A stretch of 64,000 nucleotides of DNA from Pasteurellaceae bacterium Pebbles2. GTDB lineage: Bacteria; Pseudomonadota; Gammaproteobacteria; Enterobacterales; Pasteurellaceae. Where the stretch lies: NCBI GenBank assembly GCA_023101505.1, contig LVZA01000001.1, positions 1,674,001 to 1,738,000 of the forward strand, in the 5' to 3' direction. Shown one piece after another: positions 50,507-60,518 of this stretch (the stretch's first letter is position 1; each line of letters opens with the position of its first letter). The position numbers and the translations under genes are program-made. The notes beneath the pieces are model-generated. The model ran no database searches, had not been told where the DNA came from, and worked only from the letters and a program-made list of their open reading frames with translations.

Positions 50507-51919
50507 ATGACCTTAAAAACCAGTAATCTTGCATTTAAAAAACGTGTTGATGAGCAAATTCATAACGATATTATGCGCAAAGCCATTGTGATGGCGCAAG
50601 AACGTATCGGGACAAATCGCCAAAAAATGGTTGATGAGCTAGGGCATTGGGAAGAATGGCGTGATTTATCTAAGCAAATTCGTAATCACGTTTTAGCCAA
50701 TCTTGACGCTTATTTATATCAATTAAGTGAAAAAGTTATCGAAAATGGCGGTAAAGTCTATTTTGCCGAAACTGCAGAAGAGGCAACCAATTATATTCGC
50801 CAAGTTGCGTTAGAAAAAAATGCCAAGAAAATTGTTAAATCTAAATCAATGGTTACTGAAGAAATCGGAATGAACCACGTTTTAGAAGCTGAGGGCATTA
50901 AGGTTGTTGAAACCGATCTTGGTGAATATATTTTGCAAGTGGCAGGTGATAAACCTTCGCACATTGTTGTGCCAGCGATTCATAAAGATCGCCAGCAAAT
51001 TCGCAAAGATTTACACGAAAAATTAGGTTATGAGGGGTCAGATACTCCTGAAGCGATGACCTTATTTATTCGTGAGAAAATTCGTCAAGATTTCCTCGAA
51101 GCAGACATTGGGATCAGCGGTTGTAACTTTGCTGTGCCTGAAACAGGAAGTGTGTGTTTAGTTACCAATGAGGGGAATTTACGCCTTGCGACGACTGTGC
51201 CGAAAACGCATATTGCGGTAATGGGAATGGAGCGTATTGCACCGACATTTGAAGAAGTTGACGTGTTAATCACAATGTTGGCTCGCAGTGCGGTGGGGGC
51301 GAAATTAACCGGTTATAACACTTGGTTGACAGGCCCTCGTACTGAGGGTGAAACAGACGGTCCTGAAGAATTTCATTTAGTGATTGTCGATAATGGTCGT
51401 TCAGAAATTCTTGAAAGCGAATTTAAAGAAGTTTTACGTTGTATCCGTTGTGGTGCGTGTTTAAACACTTGCCCAGCCTATCGCCAAATCGGCGGACACG
51501 GTTATGGTTCGATTTACCCAGGTCCAATCGGTGCGGTGATTTCGCCATTGCTCGGTGGCTATGACGAATTTAAAGAATTGCCGTATGCGTGTTCATTGTG
51601 TAATGCTTGTAATAGCGTATGCCCAGTGAAAATTCCATTGGCGCAATTAATCTTAAAACACCGTGAGCATATCGCTCAAAATAATATGACGCCAGCAATG
51701 GAACGTTTATCTATTTTTGGTTTTAATTTTGCAAACTCTCACCCAAATGTGTGGAAAGTCGGGGTGAATTTAGGGGCTAAATTAGCAGGTAAATTCATCA
51801 AAAATGGCAAAGCACCAATTCAAGTTGGCGCATTGGCAGAATGGACAAAAGCACGAGATTTACCAACACCAGACGGCGAAAGTTTCCGTGATTGGTTCAA
51901 CAATAGAGGGGCGAAATAA
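50507..51919 (+). CDS. lutB: L-lactate oxidation iron-sulfur protein LutB (YkgF)
   Basis: 470 residues. N-terminal LUD domain (about 60-300; SKSMVTEEIGMNHVLEAEG, ISGCNFAVPETGSVCLVTNE) and C-terminal two [4Fe-4S] ferredoxin motifs: CIRCGACLNTCPAYRQ and CSLCNACNSVCPVKIPL. Family length is about 475. The stop overlaps the lutC start (TAATG), supporting one operon. In Bacillus and Shewanella the complex oxidises L-lactate to pyruvate; the electron acceptor here is not visible. Confidence 0.96.
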   Translation: MTLKTSNLAFKKRVDEQIHNDIMRKAIVMAQERIGTNRQKMVDELGHWEEWRDLSKQIRNHVLANLDAYLYQLSEKVIENGGKVYFAETAEEATNYIRQVALEKNAKKIVKSKSMVTEEIGMNHVLEAEGIKVVETDLGEYILQVAGDKPSHIVVPAIHKDRQQIRKDLHEKLGYEGSDTPEAMTLFIREKIRQDFLEADIGISGCNFAVPETGSVCLVTNEGNLRLATTVPKTHIAVMGMERIAPTFEEVDVLITMLARSAVGAKLTGYNTWLTGPRTEGETDGPEEFHLVIVDNGRSEILESEFKEVLRCIRCGACLNTCPAYRQIGGHGYGSIYPGPIGAVISPLLGGYDEFKELPYACSLCNACNSVCPVKIPLAQLILKHREHIAQNNMTPAMERLSIFGFNFANSHPNVWKVGVNLGAKLAGKFIKNGKAPIQVGALAEWTKARDLPTPDGESFRDWFNNRGAK

Positions 51920-52620
51920 TGGACTTACAAAATAGAGAAGATTTTTTAAATAAATTAGCGGCGAAAATGGGACGACCACGTCAAAATGTGCCAGAGCCAA
52001 TGCCTGCACGTTTGAATGATTACCCAACCACGCGTTTAACCGATTTAAACAAAGCGCAACTTTGCCAAGAGTTTATTGATTTTGCCAAAGTAATGATGGT
52101 GAATGTGGTGGAAACCACAGAAGCGGACGTTCAAACTGTACTTCTTGATATTTGCGAAAAATATGGCGGCGGCAAAATTGTGTTAAACAAAGATGAACGC
52201 TTAGATTTATTGGGTTTAACTCAAGCTATTCAGCAAAAATATGACAGCTATGTTTGGGATTTCGAGAAAGGCGATGAAAATATTGCACAAGCCGAAAAAG
52301 CCAATATTGGTATCGTCTATGCGGAATATGCACTGGCGGAATCGGGCGGTATCGTTTTATTTTCGGATAAAGATAAAGGACGATCGGTGAGTTTGTTGCC
52401 TGAAAAATCGGTGGTGGTGGTACGTAAAAGCAGCGTACTTCCTCGTGTCGCTCAATTAGCCACTATTTTGCGCCAAAAAGCGCAGCAAGGCGAGCGTACG
52501 CCGTCGTGCATTAATATTATTTCAGGTCCGAGTTCTACTGCGGACATTGAATTAGTGAAAGTGGTCGGCGTACACGGTCCAACCACCAAAGTGTATCTTG
52601 TGATTGATGATTTGGCTTAA
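51919..52620 (+). CDS. lutC: L-lactate oxidation protein LutC (YkgG)
   Basis: 233-residue LUD-domain protein, third LutABC subunit. The conserved YALAESGGIVLFS and SGPSSTADIELVKVVGVHGP are the family signatures of the C-terminal part. Slightly N-terminally extended (basic MDLQNREDFLNKLAAKMGR). Ends before a strong bidirectional terminator. Confidence 0.94.
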   Translation: MDLQNREDFLNKLAAKMGRPRQNVPEPMPARLNDYPTTRLTDLNKAQLCQEFIDFAKVMMVNVVETTEADVQTVLLDICEKYGGGKIVLNKDERLDLLGLTQAIQQKYDSYVWDFEKGDENIAQAEKANIGIVYAEYALAESGGIVLFSDKDKGRSVSLLPEKSVVVVRKSSVLPRVAQLATILRQKAQQGERTPSCINIISGPSSTADIELVKVVGVHGPTTKVYLVIDDLA

Positions 52621-52635
52621 TTTTAGCTAATCAGT

Positions 52636-52670
52636 AAAAAGGCTTAATCCCAGTGATTAAGCCTTTTGTT
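52636..52670. terminator. Bidirectional terminator between lutC and mnmC
   Basis: AAAAGGCTTAATC-CCAGT-GATTAAGCCTTTT is a perfect 13-bp stem with T runs on both strands, separating convergent genes. Confidence 0.95.
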
Positions 52671-52698
52671 TTAATTGATGTGAAAAAACTTGCTGATT

Positions 52699-54738
52699 TT
52701 ACACCGCACTTCCTTTCAATAATTTTCTGATCCAACTTCGGTTTGCGCTTAAATTGTGCAAAATATCTTCGCTTAATGGCAACGGCTCGCCATAAATTAA
52801 TGATGCCAGCGTTTCCCCCAATAATGGCGCAGAGGTAAGCCCTCGAGATCCTAGGGCGGCGACTAAATACAGGTTGTTATAATTAGCAGCTGGCACAATG
52901 GCTTGTTTGCGACGGCGCAGGTTGTAGAGATTTTGATAATCAGCCACTTGTTGCTGAAAATTTGGCACGTTACCGAGCATTGGTACACGATCTCGCACGG
53001 AGCAGCGAATACCAACTCGAGCTTGATTGCTCGACGTATCAATGTCGTTTAGCCAGTGATTTTCAGGCGAAAGTGCGGTTAAATTTTGTTGAATTTTTTG
53101 CTGATTTTGCGCCTGTTCTTCTGCACTAAAATGTCGTTCGGCATTGTTCCGCAAATGGCTTGCACCAATGCAATGGCTGGTTTTGCTTTGATCCGATGGG
53201 GTGAGATAACCGTCGTAACACAGCACGGTTTTGAGCTTGAGCAAATTCGGCGTGGTGGCAATTTGGCTCACTTGACCACGCACAGGGTAAAGCGGCAGAT
53301 CTTGAGTTTGAGCGAAGTCCGTAATTTTATGCCCGTTAGCTAATACCACGATTGTGTGAGAAAAATTTTCGCCTTGCGCATTGGTTAATTGCCACTGATT
53401 TTCTTGGCTTGTTTGGCAAAGTGCGGTGATTTTTTGCGATGTTTTGATTTTGACCCCGAGCTTAGCTAAATAAGCAAAACTATTTTGCACAAATTGGCGT
53501 GGTGCAAGCCAAGCACCTTGTGGGATAAAACCACCTCCGCAAGGCAAAGGCAAACCCACCGCCTCGGAAAGTTGTTGCTGATCTAAGGGCTGATATAAAC
53601 TGCTGTGCCATTGATATTGCGAAATTTTGTCTAATTTCACCGCACTTTTTTGATCGTAAGCACAAAGCGCAACGCCACAAAATTCGTGTTCAAATTCAAT
53701 GCCTTGCTGAATTGCCCAGCCTAATTGCTGTAATCCATAGGCGAAAGCGTGAATATAAAAACGAATATTGCACAGATCATCGTCGCTTAATTGCGGATAA
53801 AATGCGCCCTGTTTATTGCCCGAAGCGTTGAGTGCAGTGTGTTCATCTTCGCAATAAAGTGTGATTTTTGCCCCACGTTTTAGCAGCGAAAGTGCGGTGA
53901 AAAGTGAGGCAATTCCGCCGCCAATAATGGCGACATCGGCTTGTTGCTCAAATTGAGCGGCTTGCGCCAAATACCACGGCTGTTGCGGAGCTAAAAACTG
54001 CGGTGCATTTTCTGCCAGTTTTGTACCGTTTAAACATTCTCTTTTTTTGCCAAAGCCTTTGCGTTTTTGCACTTGGAAACCAGCATTTTCTAAGCCTTTT
54101 CGCACCGCACTTGCGGCAGTAAAGGTGGCAAATGTGCCGTTGGTTTTGCTGTAGCGGTACATATTGCTGTAAAGTGCATCGTTCCACATTTCGGGATTTT
54201 TGCTTGGTGCAAAGCCGTCTAAAAACCAAGCGTCAATGCGGTTTTGCATATAATCGCCGAGCATTGGAAGTTGCTGATTAATATCGCCAAACCATAAATC
54301 TAGCGCGGTTTCATCAAAATGAAAGCGGTAGCAACCTGCAATGGGTTCAAGCCAGTGTTGCTGTAATTGCTGACTGAGTTCGGCAAATTCGGGGTAACTT
54401 TGGTGCGCAATTTTAAGCTGCTCAAGAGGAATAGGGTGTTTTTCAAAAGAAATAAAAAACAGGCGTTGCAAGGGCGATTGTGGAAATTGCTGACGAAATT
54501 GGCGAAATAGGGTGGTCGCCATAAAAAAATTCAGCCCTGTGCCAAAGCCTGTTTCTGCAATCACAAAATGGGCGTTTGGGTGTTGTTGCCAACGTTGCCA
54601 CAGTTGATTGCCCTCTTGAAAAACATAACGGCTTTCGGCTAAACCGTCTTGGTTAGAAAAATAAACATCATCAAATTGTGTCGAAACAGGTGTATGCTCT
54701 TGATTAAAATGAATTTTTGCTGGTTGAACCTGTAACAT
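52699..54738 (-). CDS. mnmC: Bifunctional tRNA mnm5s2U biosynthesis protein MnmC
   Basis: Completes the mnm5 modification of tRNA wobble uridine. 679 residues. N-terminal SAM-dependent methyltransferase domain (about 1-245; [52 protein letters not shown]) and C-terminal FAD-dependent demodification domain (about 262-679; [20 protein letters not shown], and the [15 protein letters not shown] motif). Both halves are intact. It uses several uptake cores within the gene. Confidence 0.97.
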   Translation of the reverse strand: MLQVQPAKIHFNQEHTPVSTQFDDVYFSNQDGLAESRYVFQEGNQLWQRWQQHPNAHFVIAETGFGTGLNFFMATTLFRQFRQQFPQSPLQRLFFISFEKHPIPLEQLKIAHQSYPEFAELSQQLQQHWLEPIAGCYRFHFDETALDLWFGDINQQLPMLGDYMQNRIDAWFLDGFAPSKNPEMWNDALYSNMYRYSKTNGTFATFTAASAVRKGLENAGFQVQKRKGFGKKRECLNGTKLAENAPQFLAPQQPWYLAQAAQFEQQADVAIIGGGIASLFTALSLLKRGAKITLYCEDEHTALNASGNKQGAFYPQLSDDDLCNIRFYIHAFAYGLQQLGWAIQQGIEFEHEFCGVALCAYDQKSAVKLDKISQYQWHSSLYQPLDQQQLSEAVGLPLPCGGGFIPQGAWLAPRQFVQNSFAYLAKLGVKIKTSQKITALCQTSQENQWQLTNAQGENFSHTIVVLANGHKITDFAQTQDLPLYPVRGQVSQIATTPNLLKLKTVLCYDGYLTPSDQSKTSHCIGASHLRNNAERHFSAEEQAQNQQKIQQNLTALSPENHWLNDIDTSSNQARVGIRCSVRDRVPMLGNVPNFQQQVADYQNLYNLRRRKQAIVPAANYNNLYLVAALGSRGLTSAPLLGETLASLIYGEPLPLSEDILHNLSANRSWIRKLLKGSAV

Positions 54739-54794
54739 TATTTTTTTATTCCTTTTTTACACAGTGTTGTTTTGTTATAATAACCAAAATTTAT

Positions 54795-54811
54795 ATACTG
54801 GTCTAACAAAT
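54795..54811 (+). promoter_or_regulatory. FadR-like operator upstream of fabB
   Basis: ATACTGGTCTAACAAAT matches the left half of the FadR consensus (AACTGGTC-N-GACCAGTT) well and the right half partly. It lies about 90 bp before fabB, whose E. coli homologue is activated by FadR. The match is suggestive only. Confidence 0.4.
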
Positions 54812-54898
54812 CAAATTTTTGCTTGAAATATTTTTTATTCGTAGTAAGTTAGCCAGCAATTTATTGTAATCAGTTTCTCACCCATTAAGGAAAAAAAT

Positions 54899-56119
54899 AT
54901 GAAGAGAGTGGTCATTACTGGATTTGGTATTATTTCTAGTATCGGTAATAACAAAGAAGAAGTATTAGCTTCATTAAAAGCAGGTAAATCAGGGATCGAA
55001 TATGTGCCTGAATTTGCGGAAGTGGGTATGCGTAGCCAAGTGGCTGGGACGATTAAGTTAAATCCAGCGGAATTAATTGATCGTAAAGTTTATCGTTTTA
55101 TGGGTGATGCGGCGGCTTATGCATATTTATCGATGAAAGAAGCTATTGAAGATTCAGGCTTAACTGAAGACCAAGTTTCAAATGACCGCACAGGTTTGGT
55201 AATTGGTGCTGGTACAGGTTCTGCTCACAGCCAATTAGTCGCTTGTGATGCGGTGCGTGGACCTCGTGGCGTAAAAGCGGTTGGACCTTATGCCGTAACC
55301 AAAACAATGGCATCAAGCGTTTCAGCTTGTTTAGCAACACCTTATAAAATTCGTGGCGTAAACTATTCAATTAGTTCAGCTTGTGCAACTTCGGCACACT
55401 GTATCGGACACGCAATGGAATTAATTCAATTAGGCAAACAAGACGTTGTTTTTGCTGGTGGTGCAGAAGAACTTTCTTGGGAATGTGCGACTGAATTCGA
55501 TGCAATGGGCGCAGTGTCAACCAAATATAACGACACACCAACTAAAGCCTCTCGTGCTTATGATGCTAATCGTGATGGTTTTGTTATCGCTGGTGGCGGT
55601 GCTGTTGTGGTGGTAGAAGAATTAGAACACGCTTTAGCGCGTGGTGCGAAAATCTACGCTGAAATCGTAGGCTATGGCGCAACTTCTGATGGCTACGATA
55701 TGGTTGCACCAAGTGGTGAGGGCGCAGAGCGTTGTATGAAACAAGCAATGGCAACTATTGACAGCCCAATCGACTACATCAACGTACACGGCACTTCAAC
55801 GCCTGTGGGCGATGTGAAAGAGTTAGGCGCAATTCGCAATGTGTTCAGCGGACAAAGCCCAGCGATTTCATCAACCAAATCAATGACTGGACACTCATTA
55901 GGAGCAGCAGGTGCGCACGAAGCGATTTACACCTTGTTAATGTTAGACAATGATTTTATCGCACCAAGCATTAATATCGAAACATTAGATGAGCAAGCGC
56001 AAGATTTAAATATCATCACAGAAACCAAAGAAAACGCTGGCTTACAAACTGTAATGTCAAACAGCTTCGGTTTTGGTGGCACAAATGCAACCTTGATCTT
56101 CAAGCGTTATAGCAAGTAA
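54899..56119 (+). CDS. fabB: 3-oxoacyl-ACP synthase I (KAS I)
   Basis: Condensing enzyme needed to elongate unsaturated fatty acids. 406 residues, the usual length. Active-site cysteine in [16 protein letters not shown]; the two catalytic histidines in [11 protein letters not shown] and [15 protein letters not shown]. Start [18 protein letters not shown] with TAAGGAA ahead. Single gene between a possible FadR box and a strong terminator shared with cmoB. Confidence 0.98.
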   Translation: MKRVVITGFGIISSIGNNKEEVLASLKAGKSGIEYVPEFAEVGMRSQVAGTIKLNPAELIDRKVYRFMGDAAAYAYLSMKEAIEDSGLTEDQVSNDRTGLVIGAGTGSAHSQLVACDAVRGPRGVKAVGPYAVTKTMASSVSACLATPYKIRGVNYSISSACATSAHCIGHAMELIQLGKQDVVFAGGAEELSWECATEFDAMGAVSTKYNDTPTKASRAYDANRDGFVIAGGGAVVVVEELEHALARGAKIYAEIVGYGATSDGYDMVAPSGEGAERCMKQAMATIDSPIDYINVHGTSTPVGDVKELGAIRNVFSGQSPAISSTKSMTGHSLGAAGAHEAIYTLLMLDNDFIAPSINIETLDEQAQDLNIITETKENAGLQTVMSNSFGFGGTNATLIFKRYSK

Positions 56120-56141
56120 TTTTTGATTATTTGATTAAAAC

Positions 56142-56178
56142 AAAAAAGTGCGGTATTTTTTACCGCACTTTTGTTTTT
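56142..56178. terminator. Bidirectional terminator between fabB and cmoB (uptake-sequence pair)
   Basis: AAAAAAGTGCGGTA and TACCGCACTTTT form a stem with a TTTTT loop and T runs on both strands; genes on either side converge. Confidence 0.88.
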
Positions 56179-56201
56179 TACCACGCTTTTATTTTTGCGC
56201 T

Positions 56202-57167
56202 TTATTTATTCGCAATAATCACCGCACGTTTAGGCGCAGGGTAGCCCTCAATGGTTTTGCTGTGATCGGCAGGATCGAGAAAATCAATTAAACTTTCATT
56301 TTCCAACCAATCAGTTTTACGCTGTTCTTCAAGGCTCGTAACCGCTTCATCAACACAGCGTACGTTTTGGAAGCCGCATTTTTCCAACCAATTAATCAAA
56401 CACGGCACAGAGGGAATGAAATACACATTTTTCATTTTGGCATAGCGTTCCGCTGGCACTAGCACAGTGTTGACATCGCCATCGATCACTAAGGTTTCTA
56501 GCACCAATTCTCCGCCTTTGCGTAGCTGATTTTTGAGTTGAGTTAAGTGATCCAATGGGGATTTTCGGTGATATAACACGCCCATTGAAAACACGGTGTC
56601 GAATACGCCAAGGGGTTGCATTTCTTCAATGCCAAGGGGAATTAAATTGGCACGGCGGTCATTATTTAATAATTTGCGCACCGCTTCAAATTGGCATAAA
56701 AAAAGCTCTGTTGGATCGATGCCAACTACCATTTTTGCACCCTCGCCCACCATTCGCCACATATGATAACCGCTGCCACAACCGACGTCTAAAATCGTGC
56801 GATCTTGTAACGGTGCAAGATGAGGGAGTACCCGATCCCATTTGAAATCAGAACGCCATTCGCAGTCGATATGTACACCGTGCAGGTGATAAGGGCCTTT
56901 GCGCCACGGCATTAGCTGCTTGAGATGATAAACTAAGCGTTGTTGTTCGCCAGCAGACAGTGGCGAAACTGTGTCAGATTTCACCGCACTTTTTAAATCA
57001 ATTTGCGTTGCTTCTAAGTGCGGTAGAAAATCGACGATTTTTGCCCATTTGGCATAATCACCGTGAGTTTGTTTTTCCCATTGCTTAAGTTGTAAAGGTA
57101 GGGTTTCAAGCCAAGCCGAAAGCGGACTGGTTGCAATTTGTTGATAAAAAGGGCGAAAGTCGATCAT
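56202..57167 (-). CDS. cmoB: tRNA U34 carboxymethyltransferase
   Basis: Transfers a carboxymethyl group from carboxy-SAM (product of CmoA, gene at 9405) to ho5U34 in tRNA, giving cmo5U. 321 residues, the family length. SAM-binding motif [18 protein letters not shown] and [13 protein letters not shown]; substrate region [20 protein letters not shown]. In E. coli cmoA and cmoB are adjacent; here they are about 46 kb apart. Confidence 0.97.
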   Translation of the reverse strand: MIDFRPFYQQIATSPLSAWLETLPLQLKQWEKQTHGDYAKWAKIVDFLPHLEATQIDLKSAVKSDTVSPLSAGEQQRLVYHLKQLMPWRKGPYHLHGVHIDCEWRSDFKWDRVLPHLAPLQDRTILDVGCGSGYHMWRMVGEGAKMVVGIDPTELFLCQFEAVRKLLNNDRRANLIPLGIEEMQPLGVFDTVFSMGVLYHRKSPLDHLTQLKNQLRKGGELVLETLVIDGDVNTVLVPAERYAKMKNVYFIPSVPCLINWLEKCGFQNVRCVDEAVTSLEEQRKTDWLENESLIDFLDPADHSKTIEGYPAPKRAVIIANK

Positions 57168-57182
57168 AGCAATAATTTATGT

Positions 57183-57201
57183 GGGCGCAGTGGTTGCGCC
57201 C
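57183..57201. repeat. Short palindrome between putP and cmoB
   Basis: GGGCGCA-GTGGT-TGCGCCC, a 7-bp perfect stem in the 47-bp gap. No T run follows on either strand, so a stability or repeat role is more likely than termination. Confidence 0.5.
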
Positions 57202-57214
57202 CTGAGTTATAAGA

Positions 57215-58729
57215 TTAATTAGCGTTTTTATACGCTTGTTCTGCGTTGTCAAAAGTTTCGACAATTTGCGTTTCAGGCTTAGCGGAAAGTAATGAGCCGA
57301 TAATCACTGCTAGAGTAGCTAAGCCAAAGGCAGGGATCATTTCATATACGCCATTCCACACGCTATCGACTGGTGTTAATTTTTTCCAACTAAAGACCAC
57401 GATTGCCCCAGTGAGCATTCCTGCCATTGCGCCTGTTGAATTCATTCGTTTCCAAAATAACGACAACAAAACAACTGGTCCAAATGCGCTACCAAAGCCA
57501 GCCCAAGCAAATTCTACTAATTTTAATACTTTGTTATTTTCATCTTGAGCGATGAAAATTGCCAAGCCTGCGATGACAAGCACCATTAAACGCCCGAGCC
57601 ATACTAATTCTCTTTCACTTGCTTTCGGGCGAATGTAGCCTTTGTAGAAATCTTCGGTGATTGCACTGGAAGAAATTAATAATTGGCAGCTTAAGGTACT
57701 CATTACGGCGGCTAAAATCGCAGAAAGTAAGATGCCTGAAATCCACGGATTAAATAATAATTTCGCTAATTCAATGAACACTTGTTCGTGTTCGGCGTTG
57801 ACAATATTGGCGATGCTTGGATTTGCTTGGAAAAACGCAATACCAAAGAAACCGATGCCAATCGCACCTGCTAAACATAAGATCATCCACGTCATACTAA
57901 TGCGGCGAGCCTTGTTCAGCGATTTCACTGAATCTGCCGCCATAAAACGTGCCAAAATATGTGGTTGACCAAAATAGCCCAAGCCCCACGCCGCAAGGCT
58001 TAATAAGCCTAAGGGCGATGTGCCTGTGAATAAATCGGTGAAATCTTTGCTTGCGACTTGTTCAGCTTGTGCAAGTGCAGCTGAAACTTCTTCCGTACCT
58101 CCAAGGCTTGCTACCACAAAAATTGGGGTTAAGATAAGCGCAAAAATCATTAAGGTGGCTTGAATAGTGTCTGTCCAGCTCACCGCTAAAAAGCCACCGA
58201 TAAAGGTGTAGGCGATTGTTGCTAATGCGCCGAGCCAAAGTGCGGTGGAATAAGGCACAGAAAATAAGTTTTGGAATAATTTTGCCCCAGCTACCACGCC
58301 AGAAGAACAATAAATGGTGAAAAATACTAAAATAATCGTCGCTGAAACAATTTTCAATGCGTTGTGTGATGCGCCAAAGCGATGATGGAAATATTCGGGT
58401 AAGGTTAAGGCATTTTGGTTAAATTCAGTATAAATACGCAAACGACCCGCCACTAATAGCCAGTTGAAATACGCCCCAATAGTTAAGCCAATGGCAATCC
58501 AACCCTCGACTAAGCCAGCCGCGTAGACTGCACCGGGCAAGCCCATTAAGAGCCAGCCTGACATATCTGATGCGCCAGCAGACATTGCGGTAACAAAGCT
58601 ACCCAAGCGGCGACCGCCAAGGATATAATCGGATAAACTTTGCGTATAACGGTACGCCAGCAAGCCGATGAGCAGCATACCGACGATGTAAATCGTAAAG
58701 GTAATAATCGTTGGGTTCCAACCAGACAT
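57215..58729 (-). CDS. putP: Sodium/proline symporter
   Basis: Na+-coupled proline importer of the SSS family in the inner membrane. 504 residues from ATG 58729 (MSGWNPTIITFTIY); the frame extends ten codons further without support. Thirteen hydrophobic helices. Signatures: GASDMSGWLLMGLPGAVY, GGFLAVSWTDTIQATLM (family motif), and WAGFGSAFGPVVLLSLFWKRM. No putA proline dehydrogenase gene lies beside it in this window. Confidence 0.96.
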   Translation of the reverse strand: MSGWNPTIITFTIYIVGMLLIGLLAYRYTQSLSDYILGGRRLGSFVTAMSAGASDMSGWLLMGLPGAVYAAGLVEGWIAIGLTIGAYFNWLLVAGRLRIYTEFNQNALTLPEYFHHRFGASHNALKIVSATIILVFFTIYCSSGVVAGAKLFQNLFSVPYSTALWLGALATIAYTFIGGFLAVSWTDTIQATLMIFALILTPIFVVASLGGTEEVSAALAQAEQVASKDFTDLFTGTSPLGLLSLAAWGLGYFGQPHILARFMAADSVKSLNKARRISMTWMILCLAGAIGIGFFGIAFFQANPSIANIVNAEHEQVFIELAKLLFNPWISGILLSAILAAVMSTLSCQLLISSSAITEDFYKGYIRPKASERELVWLGRLMVLVIAGLAIFIAQDENNKVLKLVEFAWAGFGSAFGPVVLLSLFWKRMNSTGAMAGMLTGAIVVFSWKKLTPVDSVWNGVYEMIPAFGLATLAVIIGSLLSAKPETQIVETFDNAEQAYKNAN

Positions 58730-58897
58730 AAATATTCTCCAAAGGTAATTTCGTGGCAATCAGCCAAAAAATTGGTCAAGAAATAACAATAAATTTGAGA
58801 AAGCTCACATTTTACATTATTTATGCTTGTTTTTCTATTTTGCTTTTCGTTATCCTACTATAGTGAGGAAGATTTAATAAAAAATTTAGGAATTAAA

Positions 58898-60373
58898 ATG
58901 GATTCTGTTGAATTAATCGTCAATGTTACGCCAAATGAAACTCGAATTGCCTTAATGGACACAGGCATTTTGAAAGAAGTGCATATTGAGCGTCAGGCGA
59001 AGCGTGGTATTGTGGGCAATATTTATAAAGGGCGAGTTACTCGTGTATTGCCGGGTATGCAATCGGCATTTGTAGATATTGGTTTAGAAAAAGCCGCTTT
59101 TTTGCACGCTTCGGATATTGTGTCGCACACCGAATGTGTTGATGAAAATGAGAAAAAGCAATTCGTGGTGAAAGACATTGCGCAACTGGTTCACGAGGGG
59201 CAAGATATTGTGGTGCAAGTGGTGAAAGATCCCCTTGGCACAAAGGGCGCACGCTTGACCACCGATATCACCCTGCCATCGCGCTATTTAGTGTTTATGC
59301 CCGAAAATAGCCACGTTGGTGTGTCGCAACGCATTGAAAGCGAAACCGAACGAGCTCGTTTAAAAGCACTTGCAGAGCCTTATTGCGATGAACTCGGCGG
59401 CTACATTATTCGCACTGCTGCAGAGGGCGTATCGGAAAGCGAACTTGAGCAAGATGCGGATTTTCTTAAACGAGTATGGCGTAAAGTGTTAGAACGCCGA
59501 GCTAAATATCCTACACGTTCAAAAATTTATGGTGAACTCGCCTTAACACAGCGTGTATTAAGAGATTTTATTGGGCAAGGGATCGAAAAAATTCGTATCG
59601 ATTCTAAATTATGCTTTGCTGAAGTAAAAGAATTTACCGAAGAATTTATGCCAGAATTAACCGATAAATTAGTGCTTTATTCTGGAAATCAGCCACTTTT
59701 TGATGTGTATGGCATCGAAACAGCAATTAATACCGCATTAAATAAACGTGTCAATTTAAAATCGGGCGGTTATTTAATCATCGAACAAACCGAAGCAATG
59801 ACCACGATTGACATCAACACCGGTGCATTTGTGGGGCATCGAAATCTCGAAGAAACCATTTTCAACACCAATATTGAAGCCACTCAAGCTATTGCGCAAC
59901 AGCTACAACTGCGCAATTTAGGCGGCATTATCATTATTGATTTTATTGATATGCAAACTGAAGAACACCGTCAACGTGTGTTGCAATCTTTGCAAGAAGC
60001 CCTTGCTAAAGATCCGGTAAAAACCAATGTGAATGGCTTTACCCAACTTGGCTTAGTGGAAATGACACGCAAACGCACTCGAGAAAGTTTAGAACATATT
60101 TTGTGTGATGATTGCCCGAGTTGCCAAGGTCGTGGACATTTAAAAACCGTAGAAACCGTTTGTTACGAAATTATGCGTGAAATTATTCGTGTTCATCATT
60201 TATTTTCCAGCGAACAATTCACCGTTTACGCCTCACCTGCGGTTGCTGATTATTTAATCAAAGAAGAAAGCCACGGTTTACTGGCTGAAGTGGAAGTATT
60301 CATCGGCAAACAAGTGCAAGTGCGCCCTGAAACTTTCTATAATCAAGATCAATTTGATGTTGTGGTAATGTAA
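58898..60373 (+). CDS. rng: Ribonuclease G
   Basis: Endoribonuclease of the RNase E/G family, acting in 16S rRNA 5'-end maturation and mRNA decay. 491 residues from ATG 58898 (MDSVELIVNVTPNETRIALM), with TTAGGA ahead; the longer frame from 58823 is not supported. S1 domain about 38-125 (GNIYKGRVTRVLPGMQSAFVDI), catalytic metal residues in TTIDINTGAFVG and IIIIDFIDM, Zn-link cysteines in CDDCPSCQGRG. No RNase E-type C-terminal scaffold, consistent with RNase G. Confidence 0.97.
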   Translation: MDSVELIVNVTPNETRIALMDTGILKEVHIERQAKRGIVGNIYKGRVTRVLPGMQSAFVDIGLEKAAFLHASDIVSHTECVDENEKKQFVVKDIAQLVHEGQDIVVQVVKDPLGTKGARLTTDITLPSRYLVFMPENSHVGVSQRIESETERARLKALAEPYCDELGGYIIRTAAEGVSESELEQDADFLKRVWRKVLERRAKYPTRSKIYGELALTQRVLRDFIGQGIEKIRIDSKLCFAEVKEFTEEFMPELTDKLVLYSGNQPLFDVYGIETAINTALNKRVNLKSGGYLIIEQTEAMTTIDINTGAFVGHRNLEETIFNTNIEATQAIAQQLQLRNLGGIIIIDFIDMQTEEHRQRVLQSLQEALAKDPVKTNVNGFTQLGLVEMTRKRTRESLEHILCDDCPSCQGRGHLKTVETVCYEIMREIIRVHHLFSSEQFTVYASPAVADYLIKEESHGLLAEVEVFIGKQVQVRPETFYNQDQFDVVVM

Positions 60374-60382
60374 TTTAAGCAA

Positions 60383-60433
60383 TTCCCCTTTTGTACGCCA
60401 TTGTCTTTCTTTACTGGCGTTTAAAAGGGGGAA
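60383..60433. repeat. Bipartite inverted repeat between rng and tldD
   Basis: TTCCCCTTTT pairs with AAAAGGGGGAA and ACGCCA with TGGCGT, giving a two-part stem around a 15-nt loop. It follows the rng stop by ten bases and is followed by GAAAATAAG, not by a T run. Confidence 0.55.
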
Positions 60434-60518
60434 AATAAGAAAAAGTGCGGTGTATTTTTAACGAGTTTTCTTATTTTATGTTAAACTCCCTCCAAATTTA
60501 ATCAATCCAACAGATAAA

